The notes: a model not told the origin generated them from the sequence alone. 64,000 nt of DNA from Karstenula rhodostoma CBS 690.94 (GCA_010093485.1 MU001505.1:399375-463374); one strand, 5' to 3'. Positions 31,329 through 42,365 are shown, counted from the first letter of the stretch. A program made the numbers and translations.

Positions 31329-31337
31329 TTTTTTTTT
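31329..31337 (+). terminator. Pol III terminator of tRNA-Pro
   Basis: Run of nine Ts three bases after the tRNA discriminator, as expected for RNA polymerase III termination. Confidence 0.85.
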
Positions 31338-31638
31338 CCTTCTTGTTGCGTTTTTATCTCATTAAGAGTGTGATTCTTTTTGATTTGATGCATATGTCCT
31401 ATGCCGTGCTGTGTGGAGAAGTTGGTTGGTTACATAGTAGGTAGGTAATACCAAATGCGTACTTTTCTCGACCGAAAAAGATAGCCTAGGGCAGGTAGCC
31501 TGTGTGTCTAATTGGGTGGACGCCGACTCCACTTCTGTACGTTTTAACGACCTAGCGTTGGAAATTCCTCGCATAGAAGAATTGATATATGTAATTTGCC
31601 TTGCCAAAAATATCATCCCGTTACCTCTGGAAAGGATC
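31338..31638. other. spacer between the two tRNA genes
   Basis: No gene seen. A short GTAGGTAGGTA run lies at about 31437-31447. Confidence 0.5.
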
Positions 31639-31723
31639 GGGGGATTGGCGCAATGGTAGCGCGTTAGTTTTCGGTTCTTCTGAAATACACTAAAGGTTGT
31701 GGGTTCGAGCCCCATGTCCCTCG
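31639..31723 (+). tRNA. tRNA-Arg(UCG) with anticodon intron
   Basis: Acceptor GGGGGAT pairs with GTCCCTC (31716-31722) using two G-U pairs. The D arm is GCGC-AATGGTA-GCGC, the anticodon stem TTAGT/ACTAA and the T arm GTGGG-TTCGAGC-CCCAT. The loop reads TTTCGG then a 13-nt intron (TTCTTCTGAAATA) and C, giving anticodon TCG. A and B boxes are intact, and TTTTT at 31725-31729 serves as terminator. The fold is clear; the isoacceptor call depends on placing the intron at 37/38. Confidence 0.8.
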
Positions 31724-31776
31724 CTTTTTGCTCAGACGAATGAACGCATTTGATTCCTGCTCTTTTCTTTTTGCTG

Positions 31777-31817
31777 CTACCTACCTACCTACCTACCTAC
31801 CTACCTACCTACCTACC
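31777..31817 (+). repeat. CTAC microsatellite
   Basis: About ten tandem CTAC units just downstream of the tRNA-Arg gene. Confidence 0.9.
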
Positions 31818-31912
31818 CTCTTTATCTCCAGCTCCAATATCACTTATCCCCTCCATGCATTTCTCTCTCAACCCATACCCACCCCTCCCTCTCCCCCATA
31901 TCACACATCTAT

Positions 31913-32155
31913 CTACACCCCCAACCCCTCCCCAAAGAACCCCACCGACCTCGGCCTCGTAGCACCCAAACCATCATACAGGTCAATTTGCCTCTTCCCC
32001 TCCACAACGTACAGCTCCTTCGGCTCGCCCGCCCGCTCGACAGCCCTCTCGCTGAAGTACCTCGTGTCCGCCTCCCCGCCCACAACCATCAGCAGCGACC
32101 GTGGCGAGATCATGTCAATGAAACGGTAGGCGTCAAAATTCGCGCACAGATCCAT
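31913..32155 (-). pseudogene. C-terminal remnant of an alpha/beta hydrolase
   Basis: About 80 codons match the C-terminal third of fungal alpha/beta hydrolases of the dienelactone-hydrolase/X-Pro-peptidase-like type: DAYRFIDMISPRSLLMVVGG with the acid-residue loop (GEADTRYF), then EPKELYVVEGKRQIDLYDG. Relatives usually read G-A-T-H-I-D-L-Y-D at the end; here the catalytic His position is Gln. No N-terminal half or nucleophile (GxSxG) is found upstream. The copy is truncated and probably catalytically dead. Confidence 0.6.
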
Positions 32156-32704
32156 GCTCCGCGCAACCCAAGTCCTCGGTTTCTGGGGCTGCTAGGTGGC
32201 CATATGTTGCGGTTTCTCTTGCTGTAGTATGGCTCTGCATGGCTGTTGCTGTAGATGGCGAGTCGTATATGCAACGGTATATAAGGGCATCGATGGAGCG
32301 AAGCGGCATTCCCATGAGTCTACCTGCGTCAGTTCTCCGTCGGACAACTACTGGATGATCATCTTCTTTTTCCTGTCCCTACGATCGCAAAGAAGAGGTG
32401 CTGGCGACATCCGGGTTTTGTCCTTGGGTCCATAGGGGCAGTTCCATCGAGCTCATATGAAAACTGTCCGACGTTAATTGTGATTGGTCGGATTTTGCAT
32501 CTGTGATCGTGAAGGAGAATGTGAACGATCAACCAGAGAGCCGCACACGTAGTCGAGAAGGAGTGGATATCAGATTCTTTTCAGGTACACGGGTTAGAAG
32601 CAGACTCCAATGTACACTACATAAGGTTTTGCCGTTCTTCTGAGGACGTAGACACTATGAGCGCATTGATCGATGCATTGGATGTCAAGGACAGGAACCC
32701 GTGA
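32156..32704. other. stretch without a supported gene
   Basis: Between two degraded hydrolase genes. No motif or repeat recognised. Confidence 0.5.
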
Positions 32705-34307
32705 TCATTCGCAGCGATAGCTTTACCAGTCGTTAGCATTGTCGCCGATCAAATGTGCCGTCTGCGGCCAAAGACAGAGTTTCCTTATTCGATTGCTCTT
32801 ATCCGGAGGGTTTAACGAGAGAAGCTGCACTGGGGGTATGCCGGCCTCGACCCATTTAATGAGAGGGTCAAGATATTGATACTCGGCCGGGACATCTGAC
32901 GAGTATTGCGCTGCACCGCAGTGGCCACCTCCGGGAACCATGAACAATCGGTAGAAGTCGCCGACATCACCACCCAATAGTGCTTGGATGTCCTCCAAAT
33001 GCGATACAGGTAGCTCACCGGCGTTATACGAGTCGCCCCAGCCCTGCAAGGTAAGGAATTTGCCGCCCGTTCGTCTATAAGATTTCAGGTCTGCACTAGT
33101 TTCATCGATCAAGACCGAAGCGCGAGAATTGACGAGGTCGACATCTGTGGACCAGTTGAACGTTGCAGGATCCCAATTCAGATCGTCGAAAACCATGTTT
33201 CGCAATAACGGCACAGCCTATGCGTTTCCTAGTTCACCCTCTTGCAGCAGCCATTCTCTCTCACTGCCGAAGCTGAAGCCTGGGTAGAGGCTTGCTCCGT
33301 TGTCGGCTCGGTGCGGTCCAGCATAAATCTCCTTTACGGCCTCGATCTGATCAGGCGTGAGGCATCGCTGAGGGTCAGAGGATCCTCCACAAGCTAACGA
33401 ATCGACGTCAAAATTGCACCGCAACGGATCTTCGATCAACCCTTCTTGAACACCGTCCAATGCATCACAGACGTCTAGAACTGCCTGGGCGGTGAAGTTC
33501 AGTTGCGCTTGAGTTAGTTTGGTCGCCGTCGTCTGTTGGGTTATCAGCCTTCAGACTTGGAAAGGGGTCACAAACTACTCATATTTGTCTTCTGTAAGTT
33601 CCACAGAAACGACAGCACCAGGTGGCTGTACCAGAATCTGGGGGAGCCAGCATATATGCCATCGAATAAATGGGGATGATACTGCGCCAGTGCATATCCC
33701 TGAGCACCACCTGTAGAGCATCCAACATAATAGGACTTTTTTGCTACAGTCCCATGATATGCGAAGACTACCTTTTTTGCTGCGTCCGTGAAAAGGCTGA
33801 TACCATCATGGATCCAAGCGCGAATCTGGTCTGGATTGTGCATGAAGGGGAGATAACCATCTCCAGTGTTTCCTGCAGCTTCATGACCACCGTTTCCTCC
33901 AGCCGCAGCGAGCCCTAGACCGGCGTTGGATTGCTTCAGCATCGTTACTGTGTCGATGGATCCTGCGAAACCGCCATTGCCAACGGCTAAGAACCGATGT
34001 CGGTAGTCGCACTCGTCCGGCAGCCATACGACAAACGAGAGCGAGTTGTTTGCCCATACGAGACCTGTGCCTGGACTTCACACACGGGGATGTTGTTGAA
34101 CGTGTCGGAAAGGTTGAGCGAGTTGGTTGCATGGTATGTTGCGTTGACGATGGAGGCGTTGAACTGATGGAGAGAAAGGGACACCAATGCGGCACAGTGT
34201 GCAGTCGAGGAAGATGCTGGGGCGGCAATCGCTACGGTTGTTTGAACCAGCAAAATGGTTGCAAGACGACCGAGAAGAGTCATAATATTGTATCGTGAGT
34301 TGTTCAC
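32705..34307 (-). pseudogene. tannase/feruloyl esterase family pseudogene
   Basis: Most of a secreted esterase is readable: a signal-peptide-like start at 34307 or a nearby Met, the nucleophile motif YYVGCSTGGAQGYALAQYHP, the QGWGDSYNAGELPV segment with the acid, and PGGGHCG with the catalytic His. The family hydrolyses gallate or hydroxycinnamate esters of plant material. At least three lesions break it. There is a one-base loss at about 34050 (the frame changes between QAQVSYG and NNSLSFVVWLPDECDY). A would-be intron at 33582-33533 starts AT instead of GT. An in-frame TAG lies at 33218-33220, before AVPLLRN. The last stop may also be premature, since codons for SYRCE follow it. Confidence 0.85.
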
Positions 34308-35047
34308 GCCCTTGCGTCGGACGAAGGATATAGGCCAAAGCGTCCATTAAATAGACTTTCCTCCATTGCACGGCTCGGCATGGTGCTGGCTGAACATTTC
34401 CCCATCATGTTATTTCCCCGGCATTATGTCCGGGGATCCTTGCAGATCGAAGGTTGTTAGTTAGACGTGTCGTCGACGGGTCTCAAGCCGGCTTCGGAGC
34501 TGCCCTCTACACAGCAAAGCGCGGATGGGGAACATGGACATCAACGCGGATGTCATCAGAGACTCGTTGAGCGACAGTGGAGTCGAGGGCACGAGTCATG
34601 GCAAGGCCGTCTTGATCCGTCCTGAGCGAACTCTCATTTACACTGCTACGTCGAATTCACATGTGGCGTGGTCGTAGAAGGCAGTGAAGCCATCGTTGCG
34701 TTGTTGATGAGTACGTCATTTCTACCGCAGCGGCAGACGTGGTAGCCAATTCGCACTGGAGGCAGCGACACAGGTGTCATGCGGATGCGACATGGACGCT
34801 GGAAACGATCAAAAACGTAGCCCGGTCGAGACACTTGCAGGCACATGCATTGCGAAGTGTAGGTATAAAAAGGCCGTTGGAGGGTTGGAAGCTGAGGAGC
34901 CTCGGCGTGGGGGCACTTCGGACACGCTTGCCCTTTCCTTTTATAGCTAGCGAGAACGGGGATGCTCTTTCTGAATTCGAGGCCGCATTTGCTGACAGCT
35001 GGACACACGACGTCTGGACTCTACTCGCCTTTCCTTACGATGCCACG
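34308..35047. other. stretch without a supported gene
   Basis: Divergent spacer between the esterase pseudogene and the amino-acid transporter; presumably the promoter of the latter in its right part. No specific site recognised. Confidence 0.5.
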
Positions 35048-36882
35048 ATGAGCGAGTCGCAGAAGCTCCTGTACGAGCACCACGACGAATCCGACTCGGA
35101 CCCCGGCCACGACATACACCCCTTCCCAACCCGCCGCCGCCCGTCTCCCGCGAGCGCATCACGGTCGCGCTCACGCCAGTCATCCGCCTCGCCAGCGCCG
35201 GGCGCCGAACCCAATGGCCGCTTCGGCTCGCTGATGCGCCAGTCGTCCTTTGCGCAGCCCCGGCCAGACGGCGCACCACGCACGCCGAACCGCGTGCGCT
35301 TCGAGGAGCCCCGGCGGAGCATGAATGGAGATGCCCAGGGCGGGCAGTGGGTGGAGCTGGAGGAGGACGACTATCTCGAAGCCGGAGAGCAGGGGAGGGA
35401 ACGGACACAGCGCTTGCCACTGCTCACAGGCATCGAGGCCCCGAGCGTGACGGTCGCGACGGAGGCGTTCAATCCCGAGGACCACCTGGAGAGCGCACGC
35501 CCGAGGAGTAACATGCGGAGCGCCTTCGTGAACATGGCGAACAGTATCATGTGAGTGCAACGGCCCCGGAAGGTGCACTGCAATCAGCCGTGGCTCGGAT
35601 GGGGCGCTGACCATACGCAGAGGCGCAGGCATCATAGGCCAGCCCTATGCTTTCCACAACGCGGGCCTCGTCACAGGCACCCTCCTTCTCGTCGGCCTCA
35701 CCATAACCGTCGACTGGACTATACAGCTGATAGTCATCAACTCGAAGCTCAGCGGCACCGACTCGTTCCAGGCCACCGTCGAACACTGCTTTGGGAAGTC
35801 GGGGCTGGTGGCCATTTCGTTGGCGCAATGGATTTTGTATGTGTCTCAAAGCGACCGATGTGAGGCGGGCACTGACTCTACAGCGCATTCGGTGGCATGA
35901 TGGCGTTTTGCGTCATTGTAGGAGATACCATACCAAAGGTGATGGACGCTATGTTCCCTTCTCTGTCCGACACGTCGTTCTTGTGGCTCCTCACCAACCG
36001 TCGGGCCATCATCATTCTCTTGGTTCTCGGAATTTCGTACCCCCTGTCCCTTTACCGGGACATCGCAAAGGTGAATTGCTACCATTCGACGTGCTGCTCT
36101 AGACTAACAACCTGCAGCTCGCCAAAGCCAGTGGTCTTGCCATGATCAGCATGGCCATAATCATCGTCACCGTCATCACGCAATCTTTCCGCATCCCTCC
36201 CGAGTCCCGCGGCAAAATAGAAGGTTCAGTCCTAATTCGTCCAGGCATCTTTGAAGCCGTAGGCGTGATATCCTTTGCCTTTGTCTGCCACCACAACTCT
36301 CTCCTCATCTACGGCTCCCTGCGCACACCCACCATCGACCGCTTCGCCCGCGTTACGCACTACAGTACTGGCATATCTCTCATCGCATGCCTCGTCATGG
36401 CGTACTTTGGCTACCTTACCTTCGGCGACAAAACCCAAGGCAACGTTCTCAATAACTTTCCCAACGACAACATTTTCGTTAACATCGCGCGCTTCTGCTT
36501 CGGGCTGAACATGTTGACTACCCTCCCGCTCGAGGCTTTTGTCTGCCGGGAGGTGATGAACAATTACTGGTTCCCCGATGAGCCGTACCAACCAAATCGC
36601 CACATGATCTTCACTACCGCGCTCGTTGTATCTGCCATGGTACTTTCTCTTCTTACCTGCGACCTGGGCGTCATTTTTGAACTTTTTGGTGCCACCTCTG
36701 CCTGTGCCCTGGCGTACATACTACCGCCACTTTGCTACATCAAGCTGAGCAAGAAGCGCAACTCGCAGACCTATATCGCGATGGTGGTTATGGCGTTCGG
36801 TTGCGCTGTTATGGCCATTTCCTTGGTCAAGACGATGGGGAAGATGTCGAACGGCACGGAAAGCCAGGCGCAGTGTTCGTAA
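35048..36882 (+). CDS. AVT-type (vacuolar) amino-acid transporter
   Basis: Four exons (35048-35550, 35621-35836, 35884-36070, 36118-36882) join to 556 aa with introns of 70, 47 and 47 bp. Residues 1-165 are a hydrophilic, Ser/Arg/Pro-rich cytosolic tail. The Aa_trans (SLC32/36/38) domain begins with the diagnostic NSIIGAGIIGQPYAFHNAGL spanning the first splice. About 11 helices follow, including the CHHNSLLIYGSLRTPTIDRF loop, close to the yeast Avt2 and SLC38 subgroup. Such carriers move neutral amino acids across the vacuolar or ER membrane by proton exchange. The exact substrate and organelle are not readable. The ATG at 35048 has a good CACGATGAGC context. Confidence 0.9.
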
Positions 36883-37627
36883 AGACCGCATCTTGTCGTT
36901 TCTTTGGGTGTTGCATACATCGGCGCTTTGGGAACAATACATGGCATTGTACGTGTTGGCATATTTATACACTGGGGATTTGCGGGTGTTTTATCACATG
37001 GTGAACACGATGTAGTATGTACGATACTTTAGCGAGTGAACGCCCTTTGTGAGCGATGCGCGCATGTCAGTCATTTGTTTCGCACTGTGATGTTGAAGGC
37101 CGCCCTACGAACCTTCACTGCCGCAGACCCTCACACGTTAAGTGACAGTTGGAACACCAAGTATCTCCACTCGGAACTCGGCGCGGTACCCTGTGCCAGA
37201 TGTGCAAATAAGCTACACTAGCTCTCGCCCACTTCCTGGTTCGCTGGACCCTTTCTTACAACCGACCCACATGGCCCTGCATCGCGATATCAGCATCTAC
37301 ACAATGTAAAATCGTTCCAGTCATTTAAGATGGATCATCCGCGCAGCAAAACGATGCTTCAACGGTGCGACAATGACCTCAGTGATGCCGCTGATCACTG
37401 ACGTCACACACCGATCCCACCACCGTGAACCTGCTTTCGCCAGCGCACCATCACAGGCGTCATGCTCATTACCAACTCTCCTCTTCCACATATATAAACA
37501 TGGAATGTTGGAACCCTTGACGGCCATCTTCAAGAACCAATCCAACTCCACATCCATTCGCGATCCACCGCTTCTAGCACCTCTACTCCAAACCACCCAC
37601 GTCAACTACCATCTCAACACCATTACA
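36883..37627. other. stretch without a supported gene
   Basis: 3' flank of the transporter and promoter of the next gene. The last 100 bp are a C/A-rich leader (CCACCCACGTCAACTACC), typical of well-expressed fungal genes. TATATAAA at about 37491-37498 may be a TATA box for the gene starting at 37628. Confidence 0.5.
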
Positions 37628-38165
37628 ATGCCTCTCTTCGGATCCCACCGCGAGCCTGCCCCCGAGCCTGCCCCCGCGCAGACTCGCTCCTCAGGTTTCT
37701 TCTCCAGCCACAAGACGGCCTCCCCCCAACCCACCACCACCACCTCACCCCCAGCCCGCAACCGCTCCCTGTTCAACCGCCGGCGCTCCTCCTCGCCGTC
37801 CCTCAACGGCACCCACACTCACACAACCACCTCCCCGCACAAGCGGAACTCCCTCCTCCACAAGACGGGCTCCGAAGACGCCAGCATCGTGTCCGCCCGC
37901 GAGCGCGTCATGAGCGCCGAAGCCGCAGAGCGCGAGGCAGACCGCGCGCTGTTTGCGGCGAAGGCGGCGGTTAGGGACGCCCGGGAGCACGTCAAGGCGC
38001 TTGAGCGGGAGGCTGGGGAGCAAGCGAGGCTGGCCAAGGCGAAGCAGCATGCGGCGAAGGGGCTGGGGAAGAGGGGGAAGGCGCTTGGTCGTAAGTGATC
38101 TCTAACTTTGGGTTTCGATTGACGTGGGCGAGTGCTAACTGTGTACAGGACACGACCACATTTAG
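37628..38165 (+). CDS. conserved small coiled-coil protein, 159 aa
   Basis: Exons 37628-38090 and 38149-38165, with a 58-bp GTAAGT...GCTAAC...TACAG intron, encode 159 aa ending in LGRHDHI; without splicing the frame ends within the intron. Residues 1-85 are disordered (Pro/Ser/Thr/Arg-rich). Residues 90-145 form a charged helix with SIVSARERVMSAEAAEREAD and alternating Ala/Arg/Glu. I have the impression of a conserved filamentous-fungal family with the same ending, of unknown function. A TATATAAA box 130 bp upstream suggests strong or inducible expression. Confidence 0.75.
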
Positions 38166-39355
38166 GAGATGTGGAGGGCTTGACGGCTGGCGTGTAGAGC
38201 TGGGTAGGGGGAAGGAGAGGTTACGGTTATGACACGATGAGGTCTGTACGATTAGCGAGTGTTTTCCTTGAGCGTTGTTCTGAGATACTAGCAAATACCC
38301 AATTGATCTGTTCATGCATATATTCTCACCGTTCCAATCCAGACTATATTCCCCTCCACGTAGCCTTGCTTCTTACCTCGCACATCCTCTCCCAGTGTCT
38401 AAAGCCACGCTTACGCACCTCCCCACCCCACCCACGCTCATTCTCCATCCCCATTCTCGTACCACCCACGTCATAGCCAAGAGATTCTCCTTCCTCTCAC
38501 CACCGCCGATACATCCGCACTCCCAGACTCTGCCGGTGCGGAATCGGGAGCCTTGTCCGCCAGCCAGACCGGCATCATGGCGAGGGTGTTGTCGTCCTTT
38601 GTCAGGGACGGAGCATGGTCTCCTGCAGCGAAGTACGCCACCGCAAGTGCATCTCCGTCGTTTGCAGCATCGCGGGCGGGGTGGTAGGTGTGCGGGTGCG
38701 GCGCTGGTGCGGCGTTGGCTGTGGCGTGTAGTAATAGCAGAGCGGAGAGCGAGGGTGCGATTTGGGACTGCGGGTGGAAATGTGGGATGTGTGCGTATGT
38801 CGTCCCATGGTCGTCATGACCACACCGGACAAAACAGCGCCTCGCGCCTCAACACACGACGACATTGCATACTCGCCGCCGGTTGATCACGGCACTGTAA
38901 CTTCCTGACATCACCGTGGCAGACAAATACTGCTGTATCTGACAAGTCAGTGGACAAAGGATTATCTTCAACAGGATATACTCAATGACGCGGACACTCC
39001 AAGTCCAATTGAATGAATAATTCATGGCGAGATTGAGCAGAAATGGCAAACAGTTGGTGATAAGGTTGAGATGGAGAAAGTGACATTCGCCAGTAACGCG
39101 AAACTGACGCGCCAGGTCGCGCTAACAGCGCATTATCGCATGTAGTCTAGCATGTTGCCTGGATTTCTTAGGCATCAAAGCCTGGATTAGGTATAGCGTC
39201 TGTTGTTGACTGAAGGATCCAGGTAGAACCTAGCATTTTACCATCTGACCGCAACATCAATGATTTCTCTGAGGTATAAAATCCGCATTTTTCCCTTCTC
39301 GCTGCAGCTAAGACGCCTAACCTACCCATCCAGCGGCCGACGAGCATACAGCATC
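38166..39355. other. stretch without a supported gene
   Basis: Near 38490-38690 one frame reads like a Ser/Ala-rich C-terminal tail (ADTSALPDSAGAESGALSAS), possibly a remnant of a secreted or anchored protein, but it cannot be extended. The remainder shows nothing. Confidence 0.4.
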
Positions 39356-40735
39356 ATGTCATCGCAACCCCGCCCCGAGCTCCTTGGTCTCGCACCAGAG
39401 ATGGTGGAGAACGTGATCAAGCAAGTCAGCGAGAGGAGAGACTTATCCAATGTGCGGCTGGCTTGCAAGACACTAGAGAGACACGCCGCGAACGAACTCT
39501 TCAGAGACGTGCTCATCTCCCCGTTGGATCAGCACATAAGCTCTTGGAACTCTATAAGCCAGCAAGATGATATTCGGCAGATACCTCGTCATGCGATCAT
39601 TCACACGCAGTCAGATATCGAGGACCACGGCCTCGGCAACTATAGAGAGAGCGAGGAGGTTAGTGAGGACTTTGAGGGTGCCGTCGCTGCATTATCAAGG
39701 TTTCCTAACTTGGACTCAGTGGAGATTGGTTTCACTCCAGAATGCGTGGGTGCAGACGAACAATTGTACCAGGAGGTGACGGAGAGTGCATCGGAGCGCG
39801 AGGACATGTTGGAGCTCATCTTCCGAGCTATTAAAGACAGAGCGGAAGACAAGAAGAACAGGAAGATCCGCAAGTTGACCATCATCAACCTTCAGAACTA
39901 TCCCCTCCGAGATTTCACCTCCTCCGATCTCTTCCGCGACGTCATGGGCCAGATACAAGAGCTACATATATCCATGACCCAGGAATACAACGAGCACGGG
40001 CCTGACCATGACTACACCAAGATCGAGTTGCAGACCTTCCCGGCGTACCTCTGTTCGGACTGGCTGGCACCCATTTCCGCCAACCTGAAGGTATTGTCTA
40101 TCTATCACAGAACAGACAACTGGGGCCCCTTCCCCGGCTACTTCGACCCCAGCGGTATCTCCTTCCCGCAGCTCGAGACACTGGCCCTCGGCTACTACAC
40201 GCTTGCGCATGACAACGATATTGACTGGATTCTTGCCATCAAGTCCCTGCGAAAGCTTATCTTGCACAATTGCATGATTGCCTCCTGGCTATGCATCGAC
40301 TCCGAAAACATGGCTGCGTGGAAGCCCCGGACGCATGACTGGACCAAGATGCCCGACCAGGACGAAAGAAGCTGGGGCGAGAAATTCCTGTACCATGGGA
40401 AGTGGAGCCAAAATCTGGACCGCATCGCGGGATCCTTGCCAAATCTCGTCGACTTCCGGTTCCATTCAGGTTCGATGGACGAGGATACGTACGGTGTAGA
40501 AAACCGCGACCGCTGTGGCGTTCAGATCTTCCCCCAGAGATACGTCTGCTTTGATAACGGGATCCTGCCGACGCACTGGATGGAAGCGGATGATGCTGGC
40601 GAGGTAGAGGGCTGGATGGTAGAGCTCGCGGAAGAGCTCGAGGAGAAGCTAGTGCTCAACAAGCACGAGGAGAACTTCGAGGCTGACCAGAATAGCCTGG
40701 ATGCACTATTGGAAAGGCTGAAGTCGAGGAAGTAA
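39356..40735 (+). CDS. F-box protein
   Basis: An intronless frame of 459 aa from the Met at 39356. The frame is open from 39260, but the extra 32 residues are not needed for the domain. Residues 6-55 form an F-box: LLGLAPEMVENVIKQVSERR, then LSNVRLACKTLERHAANELF. A leucine-rich, repeat-like body with many aromatic residues follows (FPQLETLALGYYTL, SLRKLILHNCMIASWLC), and the C-terminus is acidic and coiled (AEELEEKLVLNKHEENFEAD). F-box proteins recruit substrates to SCF ubiquitin ligases. The target is unknown. This is a common, fast-evolving fungal family. Confidence 0.8.
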   Translation: MSSQPRPELLGLAPEMVENVIKQVSERRDLSNVRLACKTLERHAANELFRDVLISPLDQHISSWNSISQQDDIRQIPRHAIIHTQSDIEDHGLGNYRESEEVSEDFEGAVAALSRFPNLDSVEIGFTPECVGADEQLYQEVTESASEREDMLELIFRAIKDRAEDKKNRKIRKLTIINLQNYPLRDFTSSDLFRDVMGQIQELHISMTQEYNEHGPDHDYTKIELQTFPAYLCSDWLAPISANLKVLSIYHRTDNWGPFPGYFDPSGISFPQLETLALGYYTLAHDNDIDWILAIKSLRKLILHNCMIASWLCIDSENMAAWKPRTHDWTKMPDQDERSWGEKFLYHGKWSQNLDRIAGSLPNLVDFRFHSGSMDEDTYGVENRDRCGVQIFPQRYVCFDNGILPTHWMEADDAGEVEGWMVELAEELEEKLVLNKHEENFEADQNSLDALLERLKSRK

Positions 40736-41373
40736 GCGGGCCAAAGTGGAGCTGCCTAGTGTCGTTTAGTATCAGGTACATCGCATCTCAAAATGCGGAT
40801 TTTTGGACGAAGGATCGATTTTTGGACGGCGTCACCGTAAGTGGGAAAAGGTTGTGCTACCGCTATCTATACGGATTTACCCCACTTACGTGCATACGAG
40901 TAGTTCACGGCTTATCAGTGATGTGCTCCTGTCATCTTTTTCTCCACCGAAAACTGGCACGAGCGCTGGATGATTCCCGTCTTTATTAGCGGTTCTTATC
41001 GTCTAGACACCGGTTCGATATCTTGCGTCCGCGTAAACAGCCTCTTGAAGCCCCAAGCAGATGCTGGAATGATTTCGATGAGATTTTGAGAAGGGATATT
41101 TGAAATTCACTCCAGGTTGGACCCATGGACAGAGGTTCTTCACGATCCGTTGGTTTACTGACGTTCGGTTCGCTACTGCCTGCTTCATCGGCCTCAAACC
41201 GCCCCGGTCGCGCTTTGCTCAGCCGTTCCCATATCCTCGCTTAAAAGCAGTTCCTGTTTCATCTCTGTTCAATACGACAGCCACCTTATGAGATCGGCAT
41301 GAAAGCTACCAAATCGCGTAAGAGGTGCCGCTAACGCGCGCCCGCACTCTCCCGACTGGCGGGCCCTCTGAGA
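40736..41373. other. stretch without a supported gene; short hairpin
   Basis: Contains CGTAAGTGGG at 40836-40845 and its reverse complement CCCACTTACG at 40881-40890, and a direct repeat GATTTTTGGACG at about 40798 and 40818. It could be the remnant of a small transposable element. No gene found. Confidence 0.45.
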
Positions 41374-42090
41374 ATGGAAGGAGAAATTTTAGCGCTACTG
41401 TGGTACTCCTATGAACCGCTGAAATGCTCCACCGAGATTCGCGTGATTTCTCTGCTACCAGCGCCGAAATTTGACAGTAACCTGGAAATTCGACTCCCAC
41501 ATATTGATCACACTTCAATGTTTGTAAGCAATGCCCATCCCTCGTTTTACAAATCTATATCGTACTGTTGGGGTGAGCTGAACTTTTCGCATGCGTTGAT
41601 GTGCGACGGCCAGAGGACCCTGAGTATTACTGCAAACGTCTATGCAATGCTACGACTTTTTCGGAGGCCACACAAAATTCGCTACCTTTGGATCGATGCT
41701 ATATGCCTAAATCAGCAGGATGATGTGGAGAAACAGTGTTCAAGTGGCCTTATGGGAAATATCTTCCACGAAGCAGAGAAGGTGCACGTCTAGCTTAACG
41801 AAGGTGGAGACGATGCAACCAAGTTTTTACGCCTATGAGGCGTTTCGAGGTTGCAGCGAAGCTCGCAACGCATCTTTGCCCGTTCTACCCGGTGACTATA
41901 GAACTCGAGCCCCAAACAGTGTGTGTGTGGGCACGACTACGTTCGGATGCTCGGAGCCTTCTTCTCACGTCCTAGGTTCGCCAGGTGATGGCTCGGTTGC
42001 AGCAAGACTGTTCGATGCGGACTTGTTCAAGCAGCCCATGAACCCTCATCATCCCCTTCGTCGTATCCAGGAATGGAGATCGGGTTCAAG
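41374..42090 (+). pseudogene. truncated HET-domain gene
   Basis: The frame from 41374 reads the N-terminal half of a heterokaryon-incompatibility (HET) domain: YKSISYCWGELNFSHALMCD, LSITANVYAMLRLFRR, LWIDAICLNQQDDVEKQC and the LMGNIFHEAEKVHV segment. The next codon is TAG at 41791, where the family has Trp of the V-W-L-G motif (TGG to TAG), and LNEGGDDATKF continues after it. Beyond about 41.85 kb no HET sequence can be followed. In intact relatives the domain triggers cell death on non-self fusion. This copy is dead. Confidence 0.75.
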
Positions 42091-42365
42091 GTAACACTAA
42101 ATCATATTGTTTATACAAATTGGCAGAAGAGAACGACATGCTTGCTTTCCTGTGGGATTTCGACGATGCTCCCCGAGGATTCTGCCAGCAGCCACATGTA
42201 TTATTTCAACAGTGTATTCGGACCTATGAGAGCACACTCGTGTAAAACCCGGCATGCGACGGTTTATCGAAGTCTAACCATTAACAAACTGTAGTGTCCG
42301 ACCCCCATTCATCCGAGAGCGCTATTGCACATCATATCATGCCTTTCGCGTGACTTCCCAAAACT

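Noticed and set aside
39278..40804. Inverted AAAATCCGCATTTT-like words on both sides of the F-box gene as transposon ends
   Set aside because: Only about 13-14 bp match, the word is A/T-rich and nearly self-complementary in style, and no target duplication is seen; probably chance.
40836..40890. Hairpin CGTAAGTGGG/CCCACTTACG as a terminator or ncRNA
   Set aside because: The stem is only 10 bp with a 35-base loop and no other ncRNA feature is present; kept only as a note in the spacer.
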